From positions 52,770-116,769 of the forward strand of contig CAJTWH010000008.1 of the NCBI GenBank assembly GCA_910579995.1: a DNA stretch of 64,000 bases, written 5' to 3'. A program made the translations under genes and the position numbers. Shown here piece by piece: positions 1-8,835 of the stretch; the first letter of the stretch is position 1; each line of letters starts with the position of its first letter. Under the pieces are notes generated by a model. That model searched no databases and was not told the DNA's origin. It saw only the letters and a list, made by a program, of their open reading frames with translations. This stretch comes from an uncultured Muribaculaceae bacterium. GTDB lineage: Bacteria > Bacteroidota > Bacteroidia > Bacteroidales > Muribaculaceae.

Positions 1-1
1 C

Positions 2-115
2 TATCTGATAAAACTTATAAACCCGCATATAGGATGGTTTGACCGCGTTCTGCACTACCGTCCCGGGTTCCGCCGCTATATTTTCGGCCTCGCCCGCTTC
101 ATTTACCGCAAGTGA
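2..115 (+). CDS. C-terminal fragment of an unidentified protein
   Basis: An open frame runs in from the left edge and stops at TGA 113-115, giving the last 37 residues of a protein that ends in a basic, aromatic stretch (ending RFIYRK). The codon use matches the neighbours and the stop is followed by an AT-rich gap with a promoter for the next gene, so this looks like the genuine 3' end of a gene on the + strand. Too little is present to name a family. Confidence 0.5.
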   Translation, partial: YLIKLINPHIGWFDRVLHYRPGFRRYIFGLARFIYRK

Positions 116-139
116 AAAAACGGCAGAATGGAAAATAAT

Positions 140-171
140 TTTGCATAATTTACAGAAAATTAATATCTTTG
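140..171 (+). promoter_or_regulatory. Bacteroidetes-type promoter for the CHASE2-caspase gene run
   Basis: A -33 TTTG at 140-143 is followed, 20 nt later, by TATCTTTG at 164-171, which fits the -7 consensus TAnnTTTG. It lies about 50 nt before the ATG at 222 and is the only clear promoter seen ahead of the co-oriented genes up to 7952. Confidence 0.7.
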
Positions 172-221
172 CGCTTTAAACAGTCCATTATACACACTCC
201 TGCATAACCTGTCTGATTACG

Positions 222-1403
222 ATGTTAAACGGCAAGTCTCGTAAGATCGCGGAAAAAGTTGCGAAAGCCATAGGCATAACGCTCTTGGCATTCGGCTTGT
301 CGCTGGTAATCATGCAGCCTTTCACAATATCTCTGGCGACGCTTGTGTCGGCCAAAGACAGGCAGGATTTCAATATCACCGATTTCTACAACATCATCGC
401 CGACGGCCGCGAAGTGCGCGAGCTTGACCGTGATATAGTGATAGTTGATATCACCGGAGCCACGCGCGAGGACGTAGCGTTCATTCTTGACGTCATGCCC
501 GATTTCGAGCCTCGGGCCGTAGGGCTCGATGTGATTTTCGATGTTCCGCACGGCGAAGAGGACAGTCTTCTCATCAATGCGCTTGTCCGTATGCCCGATC
601 TTGCCATGATAGTGGATGTGTAAGGTGAGCGCGAGCGGGGCGCCGAGAAATTTTCGGTTTCTGAAAAGTCGTTCTTTGTCAGTGATTTGACGCCGGGCCA
701 TTTCGGTGCTTCAAACCTGCCTACGAAGTTCGACGGCGGTGTGGTACGCGAGTTTGCCGTAGACTATCCGCTTGTCGATGGCGGAGTCATGCCCTCGTTT
801 CCTGTGGCTGTGGCCTCTCTGGTGGATACTTCAGCTGTGAGCCGGCTACGCAGCCGAGGCAAGCACCTTGAGATAATCAATTATCCCTCACGTACATTTC
901 GGCATGTTAAGTGGGAGAATTTTGGCGACGACCCCGACCTGCTGCGCGGAAAAATAGCGCTTATAGGGGCTATGGAAAATCAGTCGGACATGCACGCCAC
1001 TCCACCGCAGCGCAAACTCTCCGGCATTGAAATCCATGCACTAGCTCTTTCTACCATTCTCAATGACAATTATATAGACTCTCTCGGGTCTTTTACTAAC
1101 CTTGCCATCGCTTTCGTATTGTGTTTTTTGATGGCAATCATACACCTCAGTCTGCCGCCTGAATTCAAATCGCTGGCTCTTAGATTATTACAAGTGGCTG
1201 TGCTATACGCAATTATCCGAATAGGCTATTCCTTTTTCATCGAGCACAGCCTTATTATCGACTTCTCATATACGCTGCTTATGATGGCCTTTGTGCTCTT
1301 TGCCTGCGATATATGGTATGGCGTGCCCGGTTTTTGCCGGTATGCGCGCAGATTGATTAGCAAACTGTTCACCCGCCGATGTGCGTCAGCCTCGGCCAAA
1401 TGA
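222..1403 (+). pseudogene. CHASE2-domain membrane protein interrupted by an in-frame TAA
   Basis: The frame opens at ATG 222 and meets TAA at 621-623 (codon 134), but the same frame then continues open to the stop at 1403 with family-consistent sequence on both sides, for a 393-residue span. Before the stop are an N-terminal membrane segment (about residues 15-35) and the first half of a CHASE2 sensor (AVGLDVIFD motif). After it are the second half (KIALIGAMENQ, GIEIHALALS) and hydrophobic segments near the C-terminus. CHASE2 is an extracytoplasmic sensor domain, usually fused to a kinase or cyclase; here no output domain follows. No frameshift is needed, so one base change (for example CAA to TAA) or a sequencing error explains it. 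A TTG at 687 could restart the frame but would cut the domain in half. It precedes a FecR-like gene by 9 nt. Confidence 0.75.
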
Positions 1404-1412
1404 GATATTGTC

Positions 1413-2276
1413 ATGAAAATAAGATTACTAACCGCAAAATTAAAACCTGTCGTGATAGTGGCGCTCATGCTGATGGGCGTGATGGCAGCGCAGGCTCAGT
1501 ATAGCATTTCGTCGTTCAGCGGCAAGGTTGAGGTGAAGCATGCAGGGCGTATGGCTGCTGCTACTACAGGGATGAAACTCAGTGCCGCCGACATGATATA
1601 TATCGGCGAAGGGTCTAAAGTGCAGATTCTCGACAGCCGCGACAGCAAGCTCTACGAGCGCGATATTCCCGGTGAGATAGGCCTGACCTCGCTGATCTTC
1701 GAAGCCAAGAAAGCGGCGCGCGACAATGCCTCGGCCGTGCACCGCAAGGTGAGCCTCGGCAAGCCGGTGTCGGAAGAAGAAGGCAAGATGTATGTAGAGA
1801 AAGGCAAGATCACACTTGCCCTCGAAGAATACGACCCCGCAGGCGAAAACTTCATGATCGACGCCAAAGTGATGGCCCGCTATATAGTGTCGGCTCTCAA
1901 ATCAGGCAACTACGACAGCCGTTTCCCTACAGAATTGCAGCACGAGAGTGCTTCGGGCAATCTGATGTTCGGTATCGACAACAATGTGACAGAACCATTA
2001 TATATCAATGTGATAAAGGTAGGAATACCTGACAGCAACAAGCTTCGTATCTCCGAACTCGGCCAGCCGGTAGGCTGCTACGTACTTCTGCCCGGCCAAA
2101 GTCTGCAGCGCAGCCAGCGCTCAGGAATCTCCGACAGTGAGATACACCTCCTTGTTGCCACCCATTATTACTTCTCTATCGACGAACTGATCAGTGAGTT
2201 GCAAAACGTGATGGCCGACGGCAATGTCTCTTCCAATGCCATGCTCAATCTCCCTATCTATCTTCAGAAACTTTGA
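1413..2276 (+). CDS. exported FecR-like domain protein
   Basis: This 287-residue protein begins with a basic, hydrophobic signal peptide ending near AQAQ (about residue 28). The next 60 residues have the pattern of a FecR domain: a short strand with GKVEVKHAG, then a segment resembling 'G..LsA.D.I..G.gSkv.ild'. FecR-type domains sit in the periplasm and often pair with sensor or caspase/CHAT proteins; the CHASE2 neighbour fits that association. The rest, residues 100-287, has no motif I recognise. The start is 9 nt after the broken CHASE2 frame, so the two were probably co-transcribed. The FecR call is moderate and the role is unknown. Confidence 0.6.
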   Translation: MKIRLLTAKLKPVVIVALMLMGVMAAQAQYSISSFSGKVEVKHAGRMAAATTGMKLSAADMIYIGEGSKVQILDSRDSKLYERDIPGEIGLTSLIFEAKKAARDNASAVHRKVSLGKPVSEEEGKMYVEKGKITLALEEYDPAGENFMIDAKVMARYIVSALKSGNYDSRFPTELQHESASGNLMFGIDNNVTEPLYINVIKVGIPDSNKLRISELGQPVGCYVLLPGQSLQRSQRSGISDSEIHLLVATHYYFSIDELISELQNVMADGNVSSNAMLNLPIYLQKL

Positions 2277-2339
2277 GAAGAATAAGCTGACCAAGTCTTT
2301 AAACCTGTAAAATATCTAACCAAAACCAGTCAATTTCTT

Positions 2340-4439
2340 ATGAAGAAAACTATCACAGCATTGAGTTTGGCAGCGCTCGCCCTCGCAATTCCTGCATACG
2401 CGGAAAATCCGGCGGCCGACGACGCTTCTGATGAAGTGCTGCTCAAGCGCTTCACCAATTTTAAGTCTACACCTGAGGCCATTGTAACCGCCGGCCCGGC
2501 TGTGAGCACTCGTATAGGCAAGTCTATGCGGGCTTTGCGTGGCACAGAGATGTTCTCTTTGGGCGATTCGTTGCTCGACGCCAAGGCCAATCCCTATTGC
2601 TCCAACTACTTCCTTATATCTCGCCACGGCAAGAAAAACGAAGGCGTCATCAGGGCAAATAACCTTGAGGCTACCAAGCTCTATGAAGTAAACCGCAAGA
2701 AACTCGGCAATCCGTGGGCTGTGGCCTATACCACCGACGCCATGCGTATTCTTCTTGCCACCGACTCGAGTCTTGTGGTGCTCAACGCTCCCGACCGCAT
2801 GCCTGTTGACAAGATGGCACTGCCGTATAAAAATGTAGAAATATTGCTTCCGAGCGACAACGGCTACTTCCTTGCCGTGGGTCAAGGCTCGAAACTGTCG
2901 GTCTATAATCTTGAAGAAAAGAAACTTCGCAAGGAATATGACTTCGAGGTGGATATCAACGATGTAGTGTTCAACGACAACAGCACCGAGATGGCTGTCG
3001 TCACCGACGACGGTGTGCTCAATATCTACGACACCTGCAACTTCCTGATTAAGAAAAGTCTCGATGATGTAGGCGACGCACTTGCCTGCTCCTACAACTT
3101 CGACGGCAAGTATATCGCCGTGGCCGAATCGCCCGAAAAAATAGCGGTCATCAACCTCCTCGACCCCGACGACCGCGAATATATCACGGTGCCCGAAGGC
3201 GGCATGTCGTGTCTGCGCTTCGTGCCCGAAAGTTCTACCGGTACGCTGTTGGTATACAACGGCGCCAATGCGATGAACGTGCGCAAGATGAACCACCTCA
3301 CCCCTTACTTCGCCCGCTTGGTCAACGATGAGGCAAACGAGAAACTCAACGAGTGGCTCAAGATGATGCCGGGTGAGACGATGGAAGAATACCGTGCCCG
3401 TGTCAACGACGAGAGCCGCGAGCGTCAGAAACGCCTCTTCGAGGATGAAATATCTACCCGTCTTGCCCCCGACATGCTCTCGATGGCCTCGGTGTCGCTT
3501 GGTAAATACGACCGCTCAAACGGCGTCCTTGAGGTGGATTTCAACAATATGCCTTCGATTTTCCTCCCCGTACCGGAGAGCGACCTCGCAGCATTTACAG
3601 GCGAAAACAAGGGTGAGCTTCAATTCCGCGACGCAAAATATGGCGTGCTTCCCAATGATAAATTCGAGCTCATCTATGCAAACGTCTACAACACAGCCAA
3701 CGGCAAGTCGTACGTTTACAACAATATAGAGCGCGCACCGCTCAACTTTATGGCCGACGAAGACAATGTTGTGTCGCTCGAACTTATCCTGCAGCAGCAG
3801 ATGGAAGAGCAGCGCCTTGAGGAAATGCGCCAGAAGGTGATTGAGGAAGCAAAGCAGCGCAATGTGATCTCCGACCACACCAACATCACCGTTGACTCGC
3901 GTATCAACCCCGACTACGACGCCAACGGCAACAAGATCCTCAACTATCAGGTGAAATTCTCCTACGAGGTTGACCCCGGCTTCACCGCCACCGAAGACTT
4001 CGCTCCCGGCAAATACCATGCTGAGCAGTCGGGGGCTGCCGGAGCTATGCTCGCTCTTGTCAAGGAAGCTCTCGAAGGCGACTTCGCACAGTATGTGAAG
4101 GAAGGCAAAAAGCTCAATGTGACCCTTTCGGGCACAGCCGACGCCACTCCCATCGTCAGCCGCATAATCTACGACGGCACCTACGGCGACCTTGTGGAGA
4201 TACCCGTATATCAGGATGGTCAGATAATGCCTATGACAATCATGAACAAGCAGCAGATCACTCAGAACGAGCAGCTTGCATTCTTGCGTGCCTATAGCGT
4301 GAAAGACTATCTCAACAAGAATATAGAGGCTCTTGGCGGCATGAACTCCAGCTACCGCTACGACATCAACGTGGCGCAGGACAAGGGCAGCGAATTCCGC
4401 CGTATCACTATCGAATTCAATTTTATCGACGCATTCTAA
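2340..4439 (+). CDS. exported beta-propeller protein with OmpA-like C-terminus
   Basis: 699 residues with a clear signal peptide (cleaved near AYAEN, residue 22). Residues about 70-330 show WD40/propeller-like blades: repeated beta-rich units such as 'LAVGQGSKLSVYNLEEK', 'MAVVTDDGVLNIYD' and 'YIAVAESPEKIAVINL'. Residues about 336-463 form a module with EEYRARVND that is also found in the downstream caspase protein. A helical stretch (about 470-510) follows. The C-terminal 120 residues resemble an OmpA-like peptidoglycan-binding fold (LSGTAD, then NEQLAFLRAYSVKDYL), although the match is loose. It likely sits in the periplasm, perhaps peptidoglycan-bound, as a platform for the next gene product. 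The gap to that gene is 28 nt, consistent with an operon. Confidence 0.7.
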   Translation: MKKTITALSLAALALAIPAYAENPAADDASDEVLLKRFTNFKSTPEAIVTAGPAVSTRIGKSMRALRGTEMFSLGDSLLDAKANPYCSNYFLISRHGKKNEGVIRANNLEATKLYEVNRKKLGNPWAVAYTTDAMRILLATDSSLVVLNAPDRMPVDKMALPYKNVEILLPSDNGYFLAVGQGSKLSVYNLEEKKLRKEYDFEVDINDVVFNDNSTEMAVVTDDGVLNIYDTCNFLIKKSLDDVGDALACSYNFDGKYIAVAESPEKIAVINLLDPDDREYITVPEGGMSCLRFVPESSTGTLLVYNGANAMNVRKMNHLTPYFARLVNDEANEKLNEWLKMMPGETMEEYRARVNDESRERQKRLFEDEISTRLAPDMLSMASVSLGKYDRSNGVLEVDFNNMPSIFLPVPESDLAAFTGENKGELQFRDAKYGVLPNDKFELIYANVYNTANGKSYVYNNIERAPLNFMADEDNVVSLELILQQQMEEQRLEEMRQKVIEEAKQRNVISDHTNITVDSRINPDYDANGNKILNYQVKFSYEVDPGFTATEDFAPGKYHAEQSGAAGAMLALVKEALEGDFAQYVKEGKKLNVTLSGTADATPIVSRIIYDGTYGDLVEIPVYQDGQIMPMTIMNKQQITQNEQLAFLRAYSVKDYLNKNIEALGGMNSSYRYDINVAQDKGSEFRRITIEFNFIDAF

Positions 4440-4467
4440 CTTTCGCCCTGCAAAGGTGTAAAATTAT

Positions 4468-7065
4468 ATGATCAATAAAATAAGCTTACTACTGATGACA
4501 TTAGTCGCCGTCTGCCTGCCAATGCGCGGGCAGACAGCGGCCGGTGTCGCTGATTCCTTTCAGGCTGTGGACCTTGATTCCACGGCCGTTGAAATCACCC
4601 CTGATTCACTTCTCACACGTGCTCTCGACAGTTTCCGCGAGCTTAAATTCCGTAAATTCGACGGTGCTCCGCTCGACAGCGTGAGCCCGCTTGCCTACGG
4701 CTGTTTCACGCAAGGCGTAGAGGCTCTCGAGGCTCAGCAACTGCAGAGCAAAGAATGGCTGCAGGCCAAGGAAATGCTGCGTGATGTGTCGCGCGATCTC
4801 CTTGCCGGCGCATTCTTTTACTCCAAAAACGGCGACGCAGCCGAAATGACGCGCTATGCTCAGGCTTATCTTGACATATCATTGCTCGAAGCTTTCCGCG
4901 GAGAAGAGATTGAGCTTGATTCGTCTACCCTCGCCATGCTTGCATATATCGCTGCATCGGGCGCCTATAACGGCAAAGACTATGCCAAGGCCATAGACTA
5001 TTTCAAAATCTATCTCTCTACCGGCGACGACAAGCAGCGCGAGCAGGTGTATATATTCATGACTCAGAGCTGTCTGCAAGCCGGCCAATGGGATCTCGGC
5101 ATATCTACGGCCGAGGAAGCGCTCAAGATATATCCCGGCCAGAAACACATCCTACTTGTTGCCATGCAGATATGTATCGATGGCGGCCGCGGCGAGCACC
5201 TTCAGAAGTTTCTGACGCAGGCTCTTGAGGCAGCCCCCACCGACCAGCGCCTGCTCGACATTCAGGGCAAGCTCTATGAGGACGCCGGCGAATATGAGAA
5301 AGCCCTCGGCGTATACAACACTCTCGACGAGCTGCGCCCCAACGCCCTCTCGACAGCCAAGCACATCGGCCTTTGCTACTACAACATGGCAGTGGGATTT
5401 TTCAACGAGGCCATAACGCAGTCTGATGAGAAAGCCGCCGGACGTCTGCGCCGCCGCGCCAAGAACTACTTCGCCTCGGCCGCCGACAAATTCCGCGAAG
5501 TGCTCGCTTCGGCTCCGACATCTGTGCCCTATCTGCGCAGTCTCGGCGTGTGCTACCTCTGCCTTGAAGACAAATATAACTTCGAGAAAATCAACGAGCG
5601 CCTTATGCTGCTCAAAGAAGACCCGCTGGCCGACGTGTTCATGCCGCCGCCAATGACCTACAGCGGCAACGGCGAGTTGAACTACGCCCAGTCGCAGGGC
5701 TCGGCTTTGATCGACGCACCGTCGTACAGCACATTCGGCCGCGAATATATTACCTCGCGCCTCGGCTCATGGGCCAAGAAAGGCGAGTTCGAGCGCTTGG
5801 AGGACTATACGGCGCGCGTCAACGACGCCACTATCCGCGGCGAATACGACCGCTTGAAGAAAGAGGCTGCCGACAAATATCTCGCCGAGTACTCGACACG
5901 TCTGCGTATCAACGACCTCCATCTGGAGCCCTACGACGCGTCTAACGAGGTGTTCCGTATCACATCATCCTTCGGCCCGATACTCGTGCGCGTTCCTCTG
6001 AAAAACGGCGAGGCCGAGGCCTTCAAGGACAATTGGAAAAGCATACGCTTCCAGAATCCCCGCTTCTTCATTGATGACGACAGCGTGCGCATTGCCGAAA
6101 TCACTTTCTTGGCCGCAAACGGCAAAAAATATGACTTCAACAATGCCAAGTCGCTCAACTACAGTGTGCCTGACATCTCCATCGACTTTGCCTCTATCCT
6201 CGGCAGCGGTAATGCCGGCAAAGCCGGAGCCACTGGCGGCGGCAACCGCATATATATCGCCGGCACATCCGACGTAGACAAGGACATACCCGACACCCGT
6301 CGCAATGCAAGCAACACCCTCGCTCTTGTGATAGCCAACGAGACCTACAAGAACGTGGCCAAAGTGCCGTCGGCCTACGCCGACGGCCATGCCGTGGCCG
6401 AATATATGCGCAAGACTATCGGTATACCCGAGCCTAACATCAAATTCTGCCCCGACGCGTCGCTCGCCGAAATTTACGACGCCATGAGCGAGCTGCAGCG
6501 CAAGGCCAACCTTATAGGCTCCGAGGCTGAGATTATGGTGTACTACGCCGGTCACGGATTACCCGACGAGAACACGAGCGAGGCATATCTGCTCGCCACC
6601 GACGCCAATCCCACCAACTCGCGTACATGGTATAAACTGAGCGACTTCTACTCGACGCTTTCTGATATCAATGCCAAGTCGGTGATGGTCTTCCTCGACG
6701 CATGTTTCAGCGGCGCCGAGCGCACCAGTGGCGACGCCACCATCATGGGCAGCAAGGGTGCTCGCGGTGCTGTGATCAAGGCCAAGGAAGCTGCTCCCAA
6801 GGGTAATATGTTTGTGCTCTCGGCAGCCTCGGGAAATGAGACCGCGCTTCCGTACTACGACAAGAACCACGGACTCTTCACATACTTCCTTCTCAAGAAG
6901 ATTCAGGATACCAAAGGCAATGTGACCCTCAAAGACCTTGCCGACTACGTTACCGAGCAGGTGAAGCACCACTCCAACTTCGTGATACAGAAACCGCAGA
7001 CACCTACCGTGGTGACTTCGGGCACGATGACCGACAAATGGAAATCTAAAAAACTTGCAAAATGA
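4468..7065 (+). CDS. exported TPR-caspase (peptidase C14) protein
   Basis: 865 residues with a signal peptide (about residues 1-21). Residues about 160-395 are helical TPR-like repeats. Residues about 430-560 carry the module shared with the propeller protein (EDYTARVND). A caspase-type peptidase domain occupies about 613-860: the p20 opening 'LALVIANETY', the catalytic His in YYAGHG (H696) and the catalytic Cys in LDACFSG (C746). Both residues are intact, so the protein is predicted to be an active cysteine peptidase, unusually one exported to the periplasm or surface. The substrate is unknown. Its last codons overlap the next gene by ATGA, so translation is coupled. Family membership is clear; the role in envelope signalling or controlled proteolysis is inference from its neighbours. 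Confidence 0.85.
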   Translation: MINKISLLLMTLVAVCLPMRGQTAAGVADSFQAVDLDSTAVEITPDSLLTRALDSFRELKFRKFDGAPLDSVSPLAYGCFTQGVEALEAQQLQSKEWLQAKEMLRDVSRDLLAGAFFYSKNGDAAEMTRYAQAYLDISLLEAFRGEEIELDSSTLAMLAYIAASGAYNGKDYAKAIDYFKIYLSTGDDKQREQVYIFMTQSCLQAGQWDLGISTAEEALKIYPGQKHILLVAMQICIDGGRGEHLQKFLTQALEAAPTDQRLLDIQGKLYEDAGEYEKALGVYNTLDELRPNALSTAKHIGLCYYNMAVGFFNEAITQSDEKAAGRLRRRAKNYFASAADKFREVLASAPTSVPYLRSLGVCYLCLEDKYNFEKINERLMLLKEDPLADVFMPPPMTYSGNGELNYAQSQGSALIDAPSYSTFGREYITSRLGSWAKKGEFERLEDYTARVNDATIRGEYDRLKKEAADKYLAEYSTRLRINDLHLEPYDASNEVFRITSSFGPILVRVPLKNGEAEAFKDNWKSIRFQNPRFFIDDDSVRIAEITFLAANGKKYDFNNAKSLNYSVPDISIDFASILGSGNAGKAGATGGGNRIYIAGTSDVDKDIPDTRRNASNTLALVIANETYKNVAKVPSAYADGHAVAEYMRKTIGIPEPNIKFCPDASLAEIYDAMSELQRKANLIGSEAEIMVYYAGHGLPDENTSEAYLLATDANPTNSRTWYKLSDFYSTLSDINAKSVMVFLDACFSGAERTSGDATIMGSKGARGAVIKAKEAAPKGNMFVLSAASGNETALPYYDKNHGLFTYFLLKKIQDTKGNVTLKDLADYVTEQVKHHSNFVIQKPQTPTVVTSGTMTDKWKSKKLAK

Positions 7066-7952
7066 CCCCGCGATACCTTATATCGACTCTTTTAATGCTG
7101 CTCTTGGGAGTGGCTGCGGCCTTTGCGGCTGAAGACATTGTGAATGTTACCGGCGAATATACCTACTACGGTGACGACAACACTACGCCCAAGGAAGCCC
7201 GCAGGCTTGCTCTGGAGGGTGCGCGCCTCGACGCTCTCGCCAAGGCGTTCGGCACGACTGTGACGCAATCGCTTGTCTCCGACGAGACTGTCAAGGATGG
7301 TAAAGAGAGCAACTTCTTCAAGTCGTTCAGCGAGACGGAAGTCAAGGGTGAGTGGCTCGCCGACAACGGCGAACCCGAATATAAGGTAAGCTACGACAAT
7401 GATGGCAACATCGTGATGTACTGCAAGGTGAAAGGCCGCGCCCGCGCGCTGAGCAACGAAGCTCCTGACTTCGAGGTGGCTGTGCTGCGCAACGGCACCG
7501 AGCTGCGCCATGCCGACACCCGATTCCGCTCCGGCGACGATATGCGCCTTTACTTCAAGGCTCCCGTCGATGGTTATATAGCTGTCTATCTCTGCGGCGA
7601 CGACCGCATGGCCTATACTCTTCTGCCTTATTCGACTTCGTCGGTAGGCTGTGTGAAGGTGAAGCGCGGACAGGAGTATGTGTTTTTCGACACACGCCTC
7701 TCGCCTGCCGAGCTCCGCTCTGAGGTAGATGAAATGCAGCTGATGACCGACGAGGTGGTGGAGCGCGACCGCTTCTATGTGCTCTTCTCGCCCAAACCAT
7801 TCGTAAAGGCCAATGACAACTTCACGGCCGAGAACCTGCCTCGCTCCATGCCTTTCAACGACTTCTATAAATGGCTCACCAAGACGCGCCGCAACGATCC
7901 CTCGCTGGCATTGAAGTATATCGACGTGACCATCGACGGTAATCCTGAATAA
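7062..7952 (+). CDS. exported DUF4384-domain protein
   Basis: 296 residues with a signal peptide (cleaved near AAFAAE, residue 23). The first part (30-130) contains 'EARRLALEGARLDALAKAFGT', a pattern typical of periplasmic lipoprotein-like domains that precede DUF4384. Residues about 145-265 match the DUF4384 layout: FRSGDDMRLYFKA, then DGYIAVYL and a 'YTLLPY' strand. DUF4384 often accompanies caspase or kinase genes and is thought to bind ligand or partner outside the membrane; no reaction is known. The ATG overlaps the caspase stop (ATGA), strong evidence that the two are made together. Medium-high confidence in the family, no confidence in a specific function. Confidence 0.75.
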   Translation: MTPRYLISTLLMLLLGVAAAFAAEDIVNVTGEYTYYGDDNTTPKEARRLALEGARLDALAKAFGTTVTQSLVSDETVKDGKESNFFKSFSETEVKGEWLADNGEPEYKVSYDNDGNIVMYCKVKGRARALSNEAPDFEVAVLRNGTELRHADTRFRSGDDMRLYFKAPVDGYIAVYLCGDDRMAYTLLPYSTSSVGCVKVKRGQEYVFFDTRLSPAELRSEVDEMQLMTDEVVERDRFYVLFSPKPFVKANDNFTAENLPRSMPFNDFYKWLTKTRRNDPSLALKYIDVTIDGNPE

Positions 7953-8061
7953 TCAACAACTTGATGTTTAGAGCGCTGCCGGCGCGGTTTATATAGTTTA
8001 AAAGTTTAGTTTTGCCTGTATGCCTGAACTGATTAAACCTGTTAAACTCATAATAAACAAG

Positions 8062-8075
8062 TTTCGCTTGCGAAA
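8062..8075. repeat. palindrome TTTCGC-TT-GCGAAA
   Basis: A perfect 6-bp inverted repeat with a 2-nt centre in the AT-rich gap between the DUF4384 gene and the next small gene. The core GCTTGCGAAA or its complement recurs in other gaps of this window (near 13045, 13173, 16115 and 16263). It has no T-run, so a terminator role is not supported. Confidence 0.5.
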
Positions 8076-8114
8076 TTTAAGTCAATAAACTATTAATCAC
8101 AATTCTTTACAATC

Positions 8115-8750
8115 ATGAAAAAGATTATTGTATTTCTCATGGCACTATGCCTGATGATACCCGCAGTCAACGCTGCCGGTAACAAACAGCTTGAAAAAGC
8201 ACACAAGAAAGAGATGAAAGCCAAGATGAAAGAGTACAAGAAAGAAGGCTGGAAACTCTTCGGAAGCACCCGCACCCTTGAAGTGGCTCTTCTCACCCAC
8301 TACGACAAACTCAACAATCTCGGCGACGACGGCTATGAAGTAGCAGGTGTGGCCACCAACTTCAAATCGAAGAATATCGGCAAGCAGATGGCCTCAAACA
8401 GCGCCTGCGTTACCTACGCCCAGATGGCAGGAAGCACACTCAAAGGCCGCGTGGTAAGCGATATGTCGGCCAACGGCACTGACGGCTCTGAAGAATTCGA
8501 GCACTTCTATGCTGCCTACGAGCGTCTTGTAGAGAAAGAAATCAAGAACGAGATGAGCGAGAGCTTCTCTATCATCAAAGACAATGCCGACGGCACCTAC
8601 GAGCTCCAGACCTACTACATCATCAACGAAAGCGCCGCCTACAAGGCTCGTATGCGCGCTCTTGAGCAGGCCAAGAAAGAGACTGCGCTCGCACAGGAGA
8701 ACGCCGACAAAATCGCCGAATTCGTGCGCAACGGTATCGACCGTCAATAA
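8115..8750 (+). CDS. small exported protein of unknown function
   Basis: 211 residues with a signal peptide (residues 1-20, ending VNAA). The following 25 residues are very basic and helical (KAHKKEMKAKMKEYKKEG). The central part has 'WKLFGSTRTLEVALLTHYDKL', which recalls Bacteroidales exported proteins with an LPP20-like fold, and the last 30 residues form a charged helix. No catalytic motif is visible. It is separated from the DUF4384 gene by 162 nt and followed by a strong terminator at 8770, so it may be its own unit. I do not recognise a named family. Confidence 0.6.
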   Translation: MKKIIVFLMALCLMIPAVNAAGNKQLEKAHKKEMKAKMKEYKKEGWKLFGSTRTLEVALLTHYDKLNNLGDDGYEVAGVATNFKSKNIGKQMASNSACVTYAQMAGSTLKGRVVSDMSANGTDGSEEFEHFYAAYERLVEKEIKNEMSESFSIIKDNADGTYELQTYYIINESAAYKARMRALEQAKKETALAQENADKIAEFVRNGIDRQ

Positions 8751-8769
8751 TCCAATCAAGTATAATTCT

Positions 8770-8814
8770 GCGGGTCGGGGCTGACCCCGGCCCGCATACC
8801 TCCCTATCTTTTTT
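8770..8814 (+). terminator. hairpin terminator after the small exported gene
   Basis: An 11-bp GC-rich stem (8770-8780 with 8785-8795, one G-U pair, loop CTGA) is followed by a pyrimidine stretch that ends in a T-run at 8809-8814. The T-run is 13 nt from the stem, which is farther than usual. Confidence 0.6.
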
Positions 8815-8835
8815 AACCTCCATACTCCACCACGT

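Noticed and set aside
687..1403. Second half of the CHASE2 frame as a separate gene starting at TTG 687.
   Set aside because: It begins in the middle of the CHASE2 domain and shares the frame of the first half, so it is better explained as an interrupted gene.
2316..3296. Minus-strand frame of 326 codons opposite the propeller gene.
   Set aside because: It reads complement of strongly supported codons, gives a His/Val-rich product and has no promoter.
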